Below, in pieces: positions 8,875 through 17,006 of a stretch of 54,336 nucleotides of DNA. The position numbers and the translations under genes were made by a program. Location of the stretch: assembly GCA_016868035.1 (NCBI GenBank), contig VGID01000025.1:1-54336 (forward strand). Direction: 5' to 3'. How positions within the stretch are numbered: position 1 is the first letter of the stretch; every line of letters begins with the position of its first letter. The DNA is from Betaproteobacteria bacterium. Its GTDB lineage: Bacteria; Pseudomonadota; Gammaproteobacteria; Burkholderiales; SG8-41. Under the pieces are notes generated by a model. It was not told the origin of the DNA. It was given only the letters and a program-made list of their open reading frames with translations, and made no database searches.

Positions 8875-10332
8875 TCACTCAAGCAGGTCCTTCCACTTCC
8901 TGCGCACCTTCTCCTGCAATTCCCGGCTTGCCTCCGCCACGTCCGGAAATTCATCGAGGTGGTCGTACGGACGGCAGGCGTCAATGATCGCCTTCGAGTT
9001 GAACGGCGCTTTGTACGGGTACGCGACGTACATCGGGTCGTTCTTGGACCCCATGCCGCGCTGGATGATGTCGATGTCCACCGCCGGGTCGCTGCGGGTC
9101 GCGACCGCCCACATCACTTCCGGTAGGTTGGAGGGGTCGATGTCCTCGTCCACGACGACGGAGTAGCGCGACATGTAGGCGCCGACCCCGCACTGGTTCA
9201 GGATGTGGCCCGCCTGTTTCGAGTGCCCCGCGTAGCGCTGCTTGATCGAGACCACGTTGAACATGCGCGCCCCGCCGATCTCGTGCGCCCACACCGCCTG
9301 CACGTCGGGAACGCCCGCGGCGAGCAGCGCATCGAACAGCAGCGCGGAGCGCATCACCGCTTTCGAGTACGAATAGTCGTTGGGCGGCTTCGCCAGCGGG
9401 CTTCCCATCAAAATCGGGTCGTTGCGGTAATAGGCGCGCTCGACCGTCACCGCCGGCGCGGGATGTGCCTTGCCGGGATAGTAGCCGTGGAACTCGCCGA
9501 ACGGGCCCTCGGTACGCACGTCACCCGGGTGCGCCCAGCCCTCCAGCACGATCTCGGAGGCGGCGGGGAAAGGCAGCCCGGTCACCTGTCCCTTCACGAC
9601 CAGCACCGGCTCCTTCAGGATCGAGCCGATGTAGTTGTACTCGCACATGCCGAACGGCACCTCGATGCCCGAGATCAGGTAGCAGAGCGGGTCGGCGCCG
9701 CACACGATCGCCACCGGAAACGGCTTGCCGGCCTTCATGTGCTTGTCGTACTGGATCGCGCCGTGCTTGCCCGGCACCATGTCGAGTCCCACGTGGCGCT
9801 CGTCGTGGACCTGGACGCGATAGGTGCCCACGTTCACCCAGTCGGAATCGAAGTCCTTCGTGACGACGGAGCAGCCGGTGCCGATGTAGCGCCCGCCGTC
9901 CTTCTCGTGCCAGAAAGGAGACGGGAAGGCAAATACGTCCACCTTCCCGTCTCCTTTAATGTTTTCCATGATCGGCCCCGTCTCAGCCACGACCGGCTCG
10001 TAGTTCGGCGCCTCGGCCTGCCACGCGGCCGGCCTGCCGCGCAGCTTCTGCACCAGCGCATGATGCGTCCTCTCGACGCCCAGGCGCAGGATCGAGGACA
10101 GCCGCACCGGGCTGCTGGTGCTGCAGGTGAGCACGCGAAAGCCCTTCGGGTAGCCGGCGATCTCGTCGAACAGCAGCGCGGAATTGTGCTCTTTCTTGAC
10201 GTTCAGCTCGCTGATCGCGCCGAGCTCGAGGTTCCAGTCGGCCCCGCGCACGTCCTTGAGCTCTCCGAGCGCCCTCACCTCCTCGAGCCAGGCGCGGAGA
10301 TCCAGCGGATTGCCTTTTTCCGAACGCCTCAC
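8875..10332 (-). CDS. UbiD-family prenylated-FMN (de)carboxylase
   Basis: A 485-residue UbiD-type enzyme that adds or removes carboxylate on aromatic, heteroaromatic or alpha,beta-unsaturated acids using prenylated FMN. Residues corresponding to the Fdc1 active site are visible: VNVGTYRVQVHD (Asn167, Arg172), His190 and Glu231 as possible metal/cofactor ligands, and EGPFGE with Glu275 and Glu280 at the canonical five-residue spacing. It sits downstream of molybdenum hydroxylase subunits, which suggests hydroxylation followed by decarboxylation of one substrate. The start is read as GTG 10332; no strong Shine-Dalgarno sequence is seen, so the start is uncertain. No UbiX homologue lies in the window. 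Confidence 0.92.
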   Translation of the reverse strand: MRRSEKGNPLDLRAWLEEVRALGELKDVRGADWNLELGAISELNVKKEHNSALLFDEIAGYPKGFRVLTCSTSSPVRLSSILRLGVERTHHALVQKLRGRPAAWQAEAPNYEPVVAETGPIMENIKGDGKVDVFAFPSPFWHEKDGGRYIGTGCSVVTKDFDSDWVNVGTYRVQVHDERHVGLDMVPGKHGAIQYDKHMKAGKPFPVAIVCGADPLCYLISGIEVPFGMCEYNYIGSILKEPVLVVKGQVTGLPFPAASEIVLEGWAHPGDVRTEGPFGEFHGYYPGKAHPAPAVTVERAYYRNDPILMGSPLAKPPNDYSYSKAVMRSALLFDALLAAGVPDVQAVWAHEIGGARMFNVVSIKQRYAGHSKQAGHILNQCGVGAYMSRYSVVVDEDIDPSNLPEVMWAVATRSDPAVDIDIIQRGMGSKNDPMYVAYPYKAPFNSKAIIDACRPYDHLDEFPDVAEASRELQEKVRRKWKDLLE

Positions 10333-10347
10333 GATGATTGCCCTAGT

Positions 10348-10532
10348 AACCGCCGATGAACGCCGATATACGCCGATCAGGCCAAGGAGGAATCAAGGAT
10401 CATTGAACCGCCGAGGCGCGAAGGGCAACAAGATGACGATCGTGCAGCCATTATCCTCGTTGTCCTCACAGACGAAAATGCCGGTCCGCTTCTGGATTTC
10501 ATCTGCGTTTATCGGCGTTTATCTGCGGTTGC
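10348..10532. repeat. Heptad inverted-repeat element, CGCCGAT/ATCGGCG type
   Basis: The left arm is AACCGCCGATGAACGCCGAT plus TACGCCGATC; the right arm has ATCTGCGTTTATCGGCGTTT and ATCTGCGG. The loop of about 120 nt also contains eroded repeat words (TTGAACCGCCGAGGCGCG). The right arm runs into the coding end of the 2Fe-2S subunit and supplies its last codons and stop. Confidence 0.8.
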
Positions 10533-11015
10533 ATCCCGTTTTTTGCGCAGGCGTGCAGCGAGTTTAACCGCTTCGATGATCTCGGGATAGGTCGCGCACC
10601 GGCACAGGTTGCCGGAAAGGTAGTGCCGGATATCATCTTCGGTCGGGTCGGGATTCTCGTCGAGCAGCTTCCGGCTCATGAGCACGAAGCCCGGCGTGCA
10701 AAACCCGCACTGGAAGGCGCCGCACTCGATGAACGCCTTCTGCACTGCGTCCAGGCCGCCACCGGCGGCGGGTTGCTCGACGGTCTCGACGCGCGTACCG
10801 TCCGCCAGCGCAGCGAGGTACAGGCATCCCGACACCGCGCGACCGTCCACCAGCGCCGTGCAGCACCCGCACAGCCCCTGCCCGCAGCTCTCGCGCGCGC
10901 CGTAGAGGCCGAACCGGTTCTGAAGCAGCTCCACCAGGTTCCAGTGCGGCGGAACCTCCGCGCCCACCGCCTCGCCGTTCAGCGTAAATCGTATCGTCTT
11001 GCTCCCAACGCTCAT
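10509..11015 (-). CDS. 2Fe-2S subunit of a xanthine-dehydrogenase-family hydroxylase (CoxS-like)
   Basis: The 168-residue small subunit passes electrons from the molybdenum centre to FAD. The N-terminal ferredoxin-like cluster has ESCGQGLCGCCTALVDG with a following Cys (VSGCLY), and the C-terminal cluster has CGAFQCGFCTPG and GNLCRCATYPEI, all cysteines present. It follows the molybdopterin subunit on the same strand with a heptad element between. The last seven residues (ATADKRR) and the stop codon are encoded by the right arm of a heptad repeat, so the original C-terminus has probably been overwritten. Confidence 0.95.
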   Translation of the reverse strand: MSVGSKTIRFTLNGEAVGAEVPPHWNLVELLQNRFGLYGARESCGQGLCGCCTALVDGRAVSGCLYLAALADGTRVETVEQPAAGGGLDAVQKAFIECGAFQCGFCTPGFVLMSRKLLDENPDPTEDDIRHYLSGNLCRCATYPEIIEAVKLAARLRKKRDATADKRR

Positions 11016-11031
11016 GTCAAGGATCCAAAGC

Positions 11032-11121
11032 AGCCACTGAGGACACAGAGATCACAGAGGAACTTCACGACCAATACACCTGCATATTGGATTCTCCGTG
11101 TTCTCTGTGCTCTCTGTGGCT
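11032..11121. repeat. Heptad inverted-repeat element, CACAGAG/CTCTGTG type
   Basis: The left arm AGCCACTGAGGACACAGAG continues ATCACAGAGG; the right arm has CTCCGTGTTCTCTGTGC and TCTCTGTGGCT. The loop contains a small perfect inverted repeat, CCAATA/TATTGG. The right arm touches the stop codon of the molybdopterin subunit (11120-11122). The same element type recurs at 50412-50544. Confidence 0.85.
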
Positions 11122-13408
11122 AATTGTCTTTCAGCGGGTTTCCCTGCTTCGCGCGCAGCGCGCGGAAAACCGCTTCCGGGGTGATCGGCAGCGACATCAA
11201 CCGCACCCCGACCGCGTCCTCGATCGCGCTGGCGATCGCCGGCGAGACGCCGAAGGTGCCCGTCTCGCCCACCCCCTTCGCGCCGAACGGCCCGCCGCGC
11301 TCCGCGGATTCCACCGCCTCGTTCTCGATGCCGGGCGGAATGTCGAGCATGCCGGGTATCCTGTATGCGGCGAGCGAGGCGTTGGTGCATTGTCCGGCGC
11401 TGAACTCCATCTTCTCGGAGAGCGTGAACCCGAGCTGCATGATCGCCGCACCGGAGAGCTGCGTCTCGACGATGCGCGGATTGATCGGCGTGCCGGCGTC
11501 GGCGACGTTGACGAGCCGCGTCACACGCACCTGGCCGGTCTCGGTGTCCACTTCGACCTCGGCCCCGGTCGCCCCGATCATCCAGAACGGCGTCACGTTC
11601 GCGGACTGCCCGGTGTCGTGATCGGTCGGCGTGTAGGTGGGGATGAAGGTCCCGGTGCCGACGATATTTCCGGCCTGCATGCCGTATTTCTTCCGGAAGA
11701 CGTCGCGGATCGGCGCCGTCTCGGCCGACAGGCCTACTTCGCGCGTCAGCGCCATCAGCTTGTCCCGCGCGTCTTCCGCCGCGAGCCGCACCGCGTGGCC
11801 CATGTGGTAGGTCGAGCGCGAGCCGAGCGTCGCCATGTCGTAGGGCGTGACATCGGTGTCGGGGTGCACCACCGTGACCGACCCGATCGGGACGCCGAGG
11901 ATCTCGGAGACGATCTGCGCCATCGCCGTGTCCGAGCCCTGACCCATGTCCACCGTGCCGCAGTAGAGCGCGCAGCTCCCGTCGGCGTAGAGATTGACTA
12001 TGGCGACCGAGGTCGTCGGCGAGATGCTCGCCTTGAATCCGATCGCGATGCCGCGCCCTCGCCGGATCGTCCCGGTGCCCGGATCGCAGGGCTTGCCCCA
12101 TTCCATGCGCGCCGCCGCGCGCTCGAGCACCGTGTCGATCGCGGCGTCCTTCATGACCGTACCGGTCGCCTGCGGGCGGCCGTTCACCAGCAGGTTCCTG
12201 CGGCGGAACTCGACGGGGTCCATCTTCAACGCGCGCGCGATCATGTCGGTGTGGCCCTCGTACGCCCACACCAGCTGCGGGATGCCGAATCCGCGCAGCG
12301 CCCCCGCCGGCGGCAGGTTCGTGTAGAGCGCGTAGGAATCAATGTGCACGTGCTCGATATCGTAGGGCCCGGGCGCGGTGAAGCCCGACTTCTGCGTGAC
12401 GCGCGGGCCGATGTCGGCATACGCGCCGCCATTCCACCACACTTCGCACGCCCGCGCGGTGATGCGCCCGTCCTTCGTGACGCCGCTCTTGATGCGCAGC
12501 GTCGCGGCGTGCTTGGTGATGGTGTAGAACTGCTCCTCCATCGTCAGCGCGATCTTCACCGGCCGGCGCGTGATGAGCGCGAGCACCGTGACCAGCGCCT
12601 CGAGCTTGATGTAGAGCTTCGCGCCAAAGCCTCCACCCAGGTATGGAACTTTCACCCGGATCCTGTTCTCCGGCCAGCCGAGCAGGCGCGCGATCTCGAT
12701 CCGGACGAACGAGGGGCTCTGCGAGGAGGTGTGAATGGTGACCCCGGACTCTCCGGGCTCGACGACGGTGACGAACGGCTCGAGCGGAACATGCAGCACT
12801 TGCTGCGTGCGGAACGTGTGCTCGAACACATGGTCGGCCTTCTTGAACGCGGCTTCGACGTCGCCCCGCCGCAGGCGGTAGTCGAGCGCGACGTTCGTGT
12901 TCCTGCGGCCCTGCAGGTGCTTGAGATCGGGGAACGTTCCGGCGGGCTTCAGCACCTCGTGCACCACCGCTTTTGAGGTCATCGCCTCGACCTCGTCGAA
13001 GACCGCCGGCAGCTCCTCGTATTCCACGACGATCCGGGCTGCAGCCTCCTCGGCGACGTGCGGGTCTGTGGCGAGCACGACCGCGACCGGCTCGCCGGCG
13101 TAGCGCACTTTCTCGAACGCGAGGATCGGCTGGTCGTGGAACGCAGGCCCGTAGTGCGGGTCGCTCACGGCGGCGCGGATATCCTCGCCGGTCACCACGC
13201 GGTGCACGCCTTCGAGCGCCTGCGCGGCGGTGGTATCCACGCGCCGGATGCGCCCGTGCGCGATCGTGCTGCGGTGGATCTTCCCGTAGAGCATCCCCGG
13301 CAGCTGGAGGTTGTGCACGTACTCGGCGCGGCCCGTAACTTTCGCGCTGCCCTCCGTGCGCGGAATGGCCTGGCCTACGGTTCCGGTTTGTGCCGTCTTT
13401 GCCTTCAT
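11120..13408 (-). CDS. Molybdopterin-binding subunit of a xanthine-dehydrogenase-family hydroxylase (CoxL-like)
   Basis: About 762 residues, the usual length for the large catalytic subunit. Moco-binding motifs are visible: LGGGFGAKLYIKLEALV in the first half and the C-terminal FGAKGVGETGTFGV, whose Glu is the catalytic base in this family. The CO-dehydrogenase-type active-site loop (AYRCSFR) is not seen, so this is a substrate hydroxylase rather than a CO dehydrogenase. The substrate is probably an aromatic or N-heterocyclic acid, inferred from the operon. ATG 13408 is chosen because the longer frame runs into heptad repeat; there is no clear Shine-Dalgarno sequence. Confidence 0.93.
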   Translation of the reverse strand: MKAKTAQTGTVGQAIPRTEGSAKVTGRAEYVHNLQLPGMLYGKIHRSTIAHGRIRRVDTTAAQALEGVHRVVTGEDIRAAVSDPHYGPAFHDQPILAFEKVRYAGEPVAVVLATDPHVAEEAAARIVVEYEELPAVFDEVEAMTSKAVVHEVLKPAGTFPDLKHLQGRRNTNVALDYRLRRGDVEAAFKKADHVFEHTFRTQQVLHVPLEPFVTVVEPGESGVTIHTSSQSPSFVRIEIARLLGWPENRIRVKVPYLGGGFGAKLYIKLEALVTVLALITRRPVKIALTMEEQFYTITKHAATLRIKSGVTKDGRITARACEVWWNGGAYADIGPRVTQKSGFTAPGPYDIEHVHIDSYALYTNLPPAGALRGFGIPQLVWAYEGHTDMIARALKMDPVEFRRRNLLVNGRPQATGTVMKDAAIDTVLERAAARMEWGKPCDPGTGTIRRGRGIAIGFKASISPTTSVAIVNLYADGSCALYCGTVDMGQGSDTAMAQIVSEILGVPIGSVTVVHPDTDVTPYDMATLGSRSTYHMGHAVRLAAEDARDKLMALTREVGLSAETAPIRDVFRKKYGMQAGNIVGTGTFIPTYTPTDHDTGQSANVTPFWMIGATGAEVEVDTETGQVRVTRLVNVADAGTPINPRIVETQLSGAAIMQLGFTLSEKMEFSAGQCTNASLAAYRIPGMLDIPPGIENEAVESAERGGPFGAKGVGETGTFGVSPAIASAIEDAVGVRLMSLPITPEAVFRALRAKQGNPLKDN

Positions 13409-13414
13409 GAAAAA

Positions 13415-13482
13415 TCGTGACTCGTGACTCGAGGGCAATTAGACCGCTCTCGGCTCTCGCCTTCCGCCTTCCGCCTTCTACC
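13415..13482. repeat. Heptad-repeat gap, CGTGACT and CCTTCCG types
   Basis: CGTGACTCGTGACTCG (about 13416-13431) is followed by CTCTCGGCTCTCGCCTTCCG and CCTTCCGCCTTCTACC. The repeats start directly after the stop codon of the FAD subunit (13483-13485) and run up to the start region of the molybdopterin subunit. Confidence 0.65.
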
Positions 13483-14343
13483 TCATCCCTTACTTGCAAG
13501 CGCCTGCTTAACCGCTCGCGCAAGGTAGACACGCAGAAGCTCGCGCTTGTAGGCGGCCGATCCGTGCTCGTCTCCGACCACGTTCGCAGCGGCAGCAGCG
13601 GCCTCTCCCGCGCGTCGCAGGATCTTCTCGTCCGCGCGCGCGCCGCGCAGCGCCTCCTCCGCCGCGGAGAGTCGCGTGGGCGTGTCGGTCGCCGCGCTCA
13701 CCACGATGCGCGCCTCGCGCACGGCGTCGCCCTCGGTATCGAGGACTACGGCGACGCCGAGAGCGGGCCAGTCATCCGCCGAGCGTGTCGTGCACTTGAG
13801 ATAAGCGGCGCGCCGGACGCCTTGCACCGGAACGCTCACTTCCGCGATGAGCTCGTTGCTCCGAAGCGCCGTCTCGAGGTAGCCGGCATACAGCGTTTCG
13901 AGAGGTATCGTGCGCCCGCCCTCCGGATCCACGGTGGTGACGCTCGCGCCCAGCGCGATCAGCACCGGCGGCAGGTCCATATGAGGGTCGGCGTGCGCAA
14001 GATGTCCGCCCACGGTCGCGACGTTGCGCACGCGCACGTTGGACAGCGTGCGCGAGGCGCGGACGATGACGGGAGCCAGGTTCTTCACTATCGGAGAGCG
14101 CTCGAGCGCAGAGAGCGTCACCATGGCGCCCAAGCGTAGCTCGCCATCGGCCTCGCGGATCTCGGAACAGCGCCGCTCGACCGCGCGCAGGCTGACGAGA
14201 CGCGCGGGTCGAAGCACACCCATCTTCATCATCAGCATGACGGCGGTGCCGCCCGCGAGCGGCCGCACCGCGGGATCCCCCGACGCGAGCAGCGACGCTG
14301 CTTCGCGCAACGTACGCGGCTCGACGAGCTCGAACGGGATCAT
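13483..14343 (-). CDS. FAD-binding subunit of a xanthine-dehydrogenase-family hydroxylase (CoxM-like)
   Basis: The 286-residue medium subunit accepts electrons from the 2Fe-2S subunit onto FAD. The two FAD-binding loops are intact: VRPLAGGTAVMLMMKMG (near residue 27) and NVATVGGHLAHADPHMD (near residue 108). It is the first gene of the five-gene minus-strand cluster FAD - Moco - 2Fe-2S - UbiD - Bug. The 274-nt gap upstream must hold the operon promoter. Confidence 0.95.
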   Translation of the reverse strand: MIPFELVEPRTLREAASLLASGDPAVRPLAGGTAVMLMMKMGVLRPARLVSLRAVERRCSEIREADGELRLGAMVTLSALERSPIVKNLAPVIVRASRTLSNVRVRNVATVGGHLAHADPHMDLPPVLIALGASVTTVDPEGGRTIPLETLYAGYLETALRSNELIAEVSVPVQGVRRAAYLKCTTRSADDWPALGVAVVLDTEGDAVREARIVVSAATDTPTRLSAAEEALRGARADEKILRRAGEAAAAAANVVGDEHGSAAYKRELLRVYLARAVKQALASKG

Positions 14344-14545
14344 CCGCCGCCCCCGGGCGTTGCCCGCACGAACCCGATGCGCGCCCTCGCGGCGAATTGC
14401 TGTTCCAGATCCACGGCGCTGACTCTCAATGCAGGTCGTTTCGGGCTGGCGGTGATGTGCGACACTGTCCCCGGGACGGGGCGCGCGAGTGAATGAAATG
14501 TAGCGAGAGCCGCCGGGAAAAGCAATCTGCAGGGAAACACAACAT

Positions 14546-14567
14546 GCGCTCTCCGGGCGGAGAGCGC
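14546..14567 (-). terminator. Putative terminator of the alpha/beta hydrolase gene
   Basis: GCGCTCTCC (14546-14554) pairs perfectly with GGAGAGCGC (14559-14567) around GGGC. Read on the minus strand, the stem is followed by T-rich ATGTTGTGTTT. It lies about 50 nt past the hydrolase stop. Confidence 0.45.
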
Positions 14568-14617
14568 CGCGGTCGCGCTTCTACGTCACTACGCGCACCG
14601 AGCTCCCCGCACGGCGG

Positions 14618-15484
14618 TCACGCCGCGGCCGCGGAAGTGCCGCGCACGCCAGTGGATTCGTAGACCCAGTGCTCGATCGCCGCCGCGTTCTGTTCCGGCG
14701 GTGCGAGCGTCGAGAGCTTCGCCTGCGGTATCAGCTCGCGCAAGACGTGGGCCGAGGACATCGCGTGCAGCGCATCGTCACCGGACATGATGAATGCCGG
14801 CACGCGCATCGCCGCCAACTGCTCGCTCGTCGCACCCGCGGGCAGGACGTCCCAGAACAGTCTGTCGCGGCTCGCCGCAACGATCCCCAGGTAGCGGCCA
14901 AGGTCCTGCCGCACGAATTCCTCCGCGAACGCCTCGTCCGAGGCGAGCACGGAAGCCCACGGTCCCGCTTCCGGCTCGCTCCAGAACAGTCCCGACCGCC
15001 TGGCGCGCCCGGCTACCGCGGCAAGTCCCTGCTCGCGCGCGAAGGCGCAATGACGGTCGAAGGTTGTGCGGCCTCGCGCGAGCCAGCGCACTCCGCCGAC
15101 CGGCCAGTGCAGCATCAGCGCGCGGCAGCGCTCCGGAAAATCCGCCGCGAGCGCAAGCCCTACGGAGCAGCCGATGCAGGCGCTCAGAACATATGCGTTT
15201 TCGATCTCGAGATGGTCGAGCAAGCCCCGCGCGTGGCGCGCATAGAGCCCCCAGGAAAGCGGCTCGACGCGCCCGCCGGACTCACCGCATTCGCGCCGGT
15301 CGAAGGCGATCACCCGGAAATCGCGCACCAATACGTCGATCGGCTTGAAACCGCGCCATACGCGGTTGAACCACCGGTGCGTGATGGCCGCGTCGAACCC
15401 CATGGGCGAGAGCAGCAGCAAGGGTGGCCCCTCGCCCGTCACCCAATACCGGGTCTTGATCCCTTCGATGTTCGCAACTTGCAT
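14618..15484 (-). CDS. Alpha/beta-fold hydrolase with Cys in the nucleophile position
   Basis: A 288-residue soluble alpha/beta hydrolase. The oxyanion region LLLLSPMGFD and the FDRRECGESGG loop are typical of the epoxide hydrolase / haloperoxidase-like branch. The nucleophile elbow reads VLSACIGCSVGLAL, so the residue normally Ser (GxSxG) is Cys103, as in dienelactone-hydrolase-like enzymes. A late acidic residue (MSGDDALH) and His (AAAIEHW) could complete the triad. ATG 15484 is chosen because the domain starts there. The substrate is unknown. It is divergent from the DmdA-like gene. Confidence 0.82.
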   Translation of the reverse strand: MQVANIEGIKTRYWVTGEGPPLLLLSPMGFDAAITHRWFNRVWRGFKPIDVLVRDFRVIAFDRRECGESGGRVEPLSWGLYARHARGLLDHLEIENAYVLSACIGCSVGLALAADFPERCRALMLHWPVGGVRWLARGRTTFDRHCAFAREQGLAAVAGRARRSGLFWSEPEAGPWASVLASDEAFAEEFVRQDLGRYLGIVAASRDRLFWDVLPAGATSEQLAAMRVPAFIMSGDDALHAMSSAHVLRELIPQAKLSTLAPPEQNAAAIEHWVYESTGVRGTSAAAA

Positions 15485-15722
15485 TCCGTCTCCGGTCAGG
15501 ACCGCGGGCCGTTCTCTTTGATCTGCGCTGCGCGCCAGTCTACCAGAGCCGAGCAATGCAATGGGGGCAAGCTCCAACCATCAATCGGGACCCGCCCTCC
15601 TTGCGTCACGCACTCCCTCACGAACACACGCGGCGCGGCCAAAAAACCTTGCGGAAGCAGGGCTTGCCGCGCGTGCCCGATCCTACGAAAATGCGCAGCG
15701 GACCCACCTGGACCCCCGAAAA

Positions 15723-16868
15723 ATGACCTTCGACATGAATCAAATTCAGCGCGGGGCGCGCCTGCGCCGCAGCCCTTTTTTCGAGGCCACGCAGCGCCAC
15801 GGCGCGAAAGCCTACACCGTCTACAACCACATGCTGTTCCCGGTCTGCTTCGGGGACCTCGAGGAGGAGTACTGGCACCTGCTGAACCACGTAACGCTGT
15901 GGGACGTGTCCGTCGAGCGCCAGGTCGAGATCACCGGCCCGGATGCCTTCATCTTCACGGACATGCTCACGCCGCGCGACCTCTCGAAATGCGCCGTGGG
16001 CCAGGGCAAGTACGTGGTCATCACCGCGGACGACGGGGGCATCATCAACGACCCGGTGCTGCTGCGGCTCGCCGAGAACCACTTCTGGCTCGCGCTCGCC
16101 GACAGCGACGTGCTGCTGTGGGCGCGCGGGGTGGCGCTGAACCTGGGCCTGCGCGTCGAGATCAAGGAGCCCGACGTGTCGCCCCTCCAGGTGCAGGGCC
16201 CGAAGGCAAAGGAAGTGATGGGCGCGCTCTTCGGCGATCCGGTGCTGAAGCTGCGCTACTACTACTTCCTCGAGACCAGGCTCGACGGCATCCCGGTCGT
16301 GGTCACCCGCACCGGCTGGACCGGCGAGGTGGGCTACGAGATCTACCTTCGCGACGGAGCCAAGGGCGACGCGCTGTGGGAGCGCATCATGCAGGCGGGC
16401 CGCGCGCACCACATCCGCCCGACCGGTCCCTCCGACATCCGCCGCGTCGAGGCCGGCATCCTCAACTGGGGCGCCGACATGACGCTCGAGAACAACGTCT
16501 ACGAAGTGGGACTCGAGCGCCTCGTGGACCGCGACAAGCGCGCCGCGTACATCGGGAAAGACGCACTCCAGCGCATCCAGTCCGAAGGCGTCCGGCGCAA
16601 GCTCGCGGGGATCGAGATCGAGGGCGGCCGCATCGAGTTCAATACCAGCAAGTGGCCGGTCCGGACCGGCGGCGAGACGGTCGGACGGGTGACCTCCGCG
16701 ATCTATTCTCCGCGCCTGAAGAAGAACATCGGCTACGCGATGCTGCCCCTCGCGCACGCGGCGCTCGGCACCAGCCTGCGCGTCGAGATCCCCGGCGTGG
16801 GCGAGCGCAAGGCAACGGTGGTCTCGATGCCGTTCGTGGACCCGGACAAGGAAATTCCGAAGGCCTGA
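15723..16868 (+). CDS. GcvT/DmdA-like folate-dependent (de)methylase
   Basis: This 381-residue aminomethyltransferase-fold protein should transfer a methyl or methylene group to tetrahydrofolate. It follows the DMSP demethylase pattern closely, as I recall that family: YTVYNHMLFP, WHLLNHVTLWDVSVERQVEI, LTPRDLSKC, IINDPVLLRL, ADSDVLLWA, EPDVSPLQVQGPKA and MTLENNVYEVGLE. It could demethylate DMSP or a related sulfonium, betaine or O-methyl compound. Nothing in the neighbourhood (no DmdB/C/D) confirms DMSP. Start ATG 15723 or 15735; no strong Shine-Dalgarno sequence. Confidence 0.85.
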   Translation: MTFDMNQIQRGARLRRSPFFEATQRHGAKAYTVYNHMLFPVCFGDLEEEYWHLLNHVTLWDVSVERQVEITGPDAFIFTDMLTPRDLSKCAVGQGKYVVITADDGGIINDPVLLRLAENHFWLALADSDVLLWARGVALNLGLRVEIKEPDVSPLQVQGPKAKEVMGALFGDPVLKLRYYYFLETRLDGIPVVVTRTGWTGEVGYEIYLRDGAKGDALWERIMQAGRAHHIRPTGPSDIRRVEAGILNWGADMTLENNVYEVGLERLVDRDKRAAYIGKDALQRIQSEGVRRKLAGIEIEGGRIEFNTSKWPVRTGGETVGRVTSAIYSPRLKKNIGYAMLPLAHAALGTSLRVEIPGVGERKATVVSMPFVDPDKEIPKA

Positions 16869-17006
16869 TGGCGGTGATCCCGGCGCTAGCGGCGGCACCG
16901 GGCCGCCGGTGGATGGGCGCCGGGACGGGGTACCGACCAGCTTAGTCCATTCCGGCGCAAGCGAGTAGAATGAAGGCGCCGTCGGCATCGCGTTCCGGAC
17001 TTCGCC

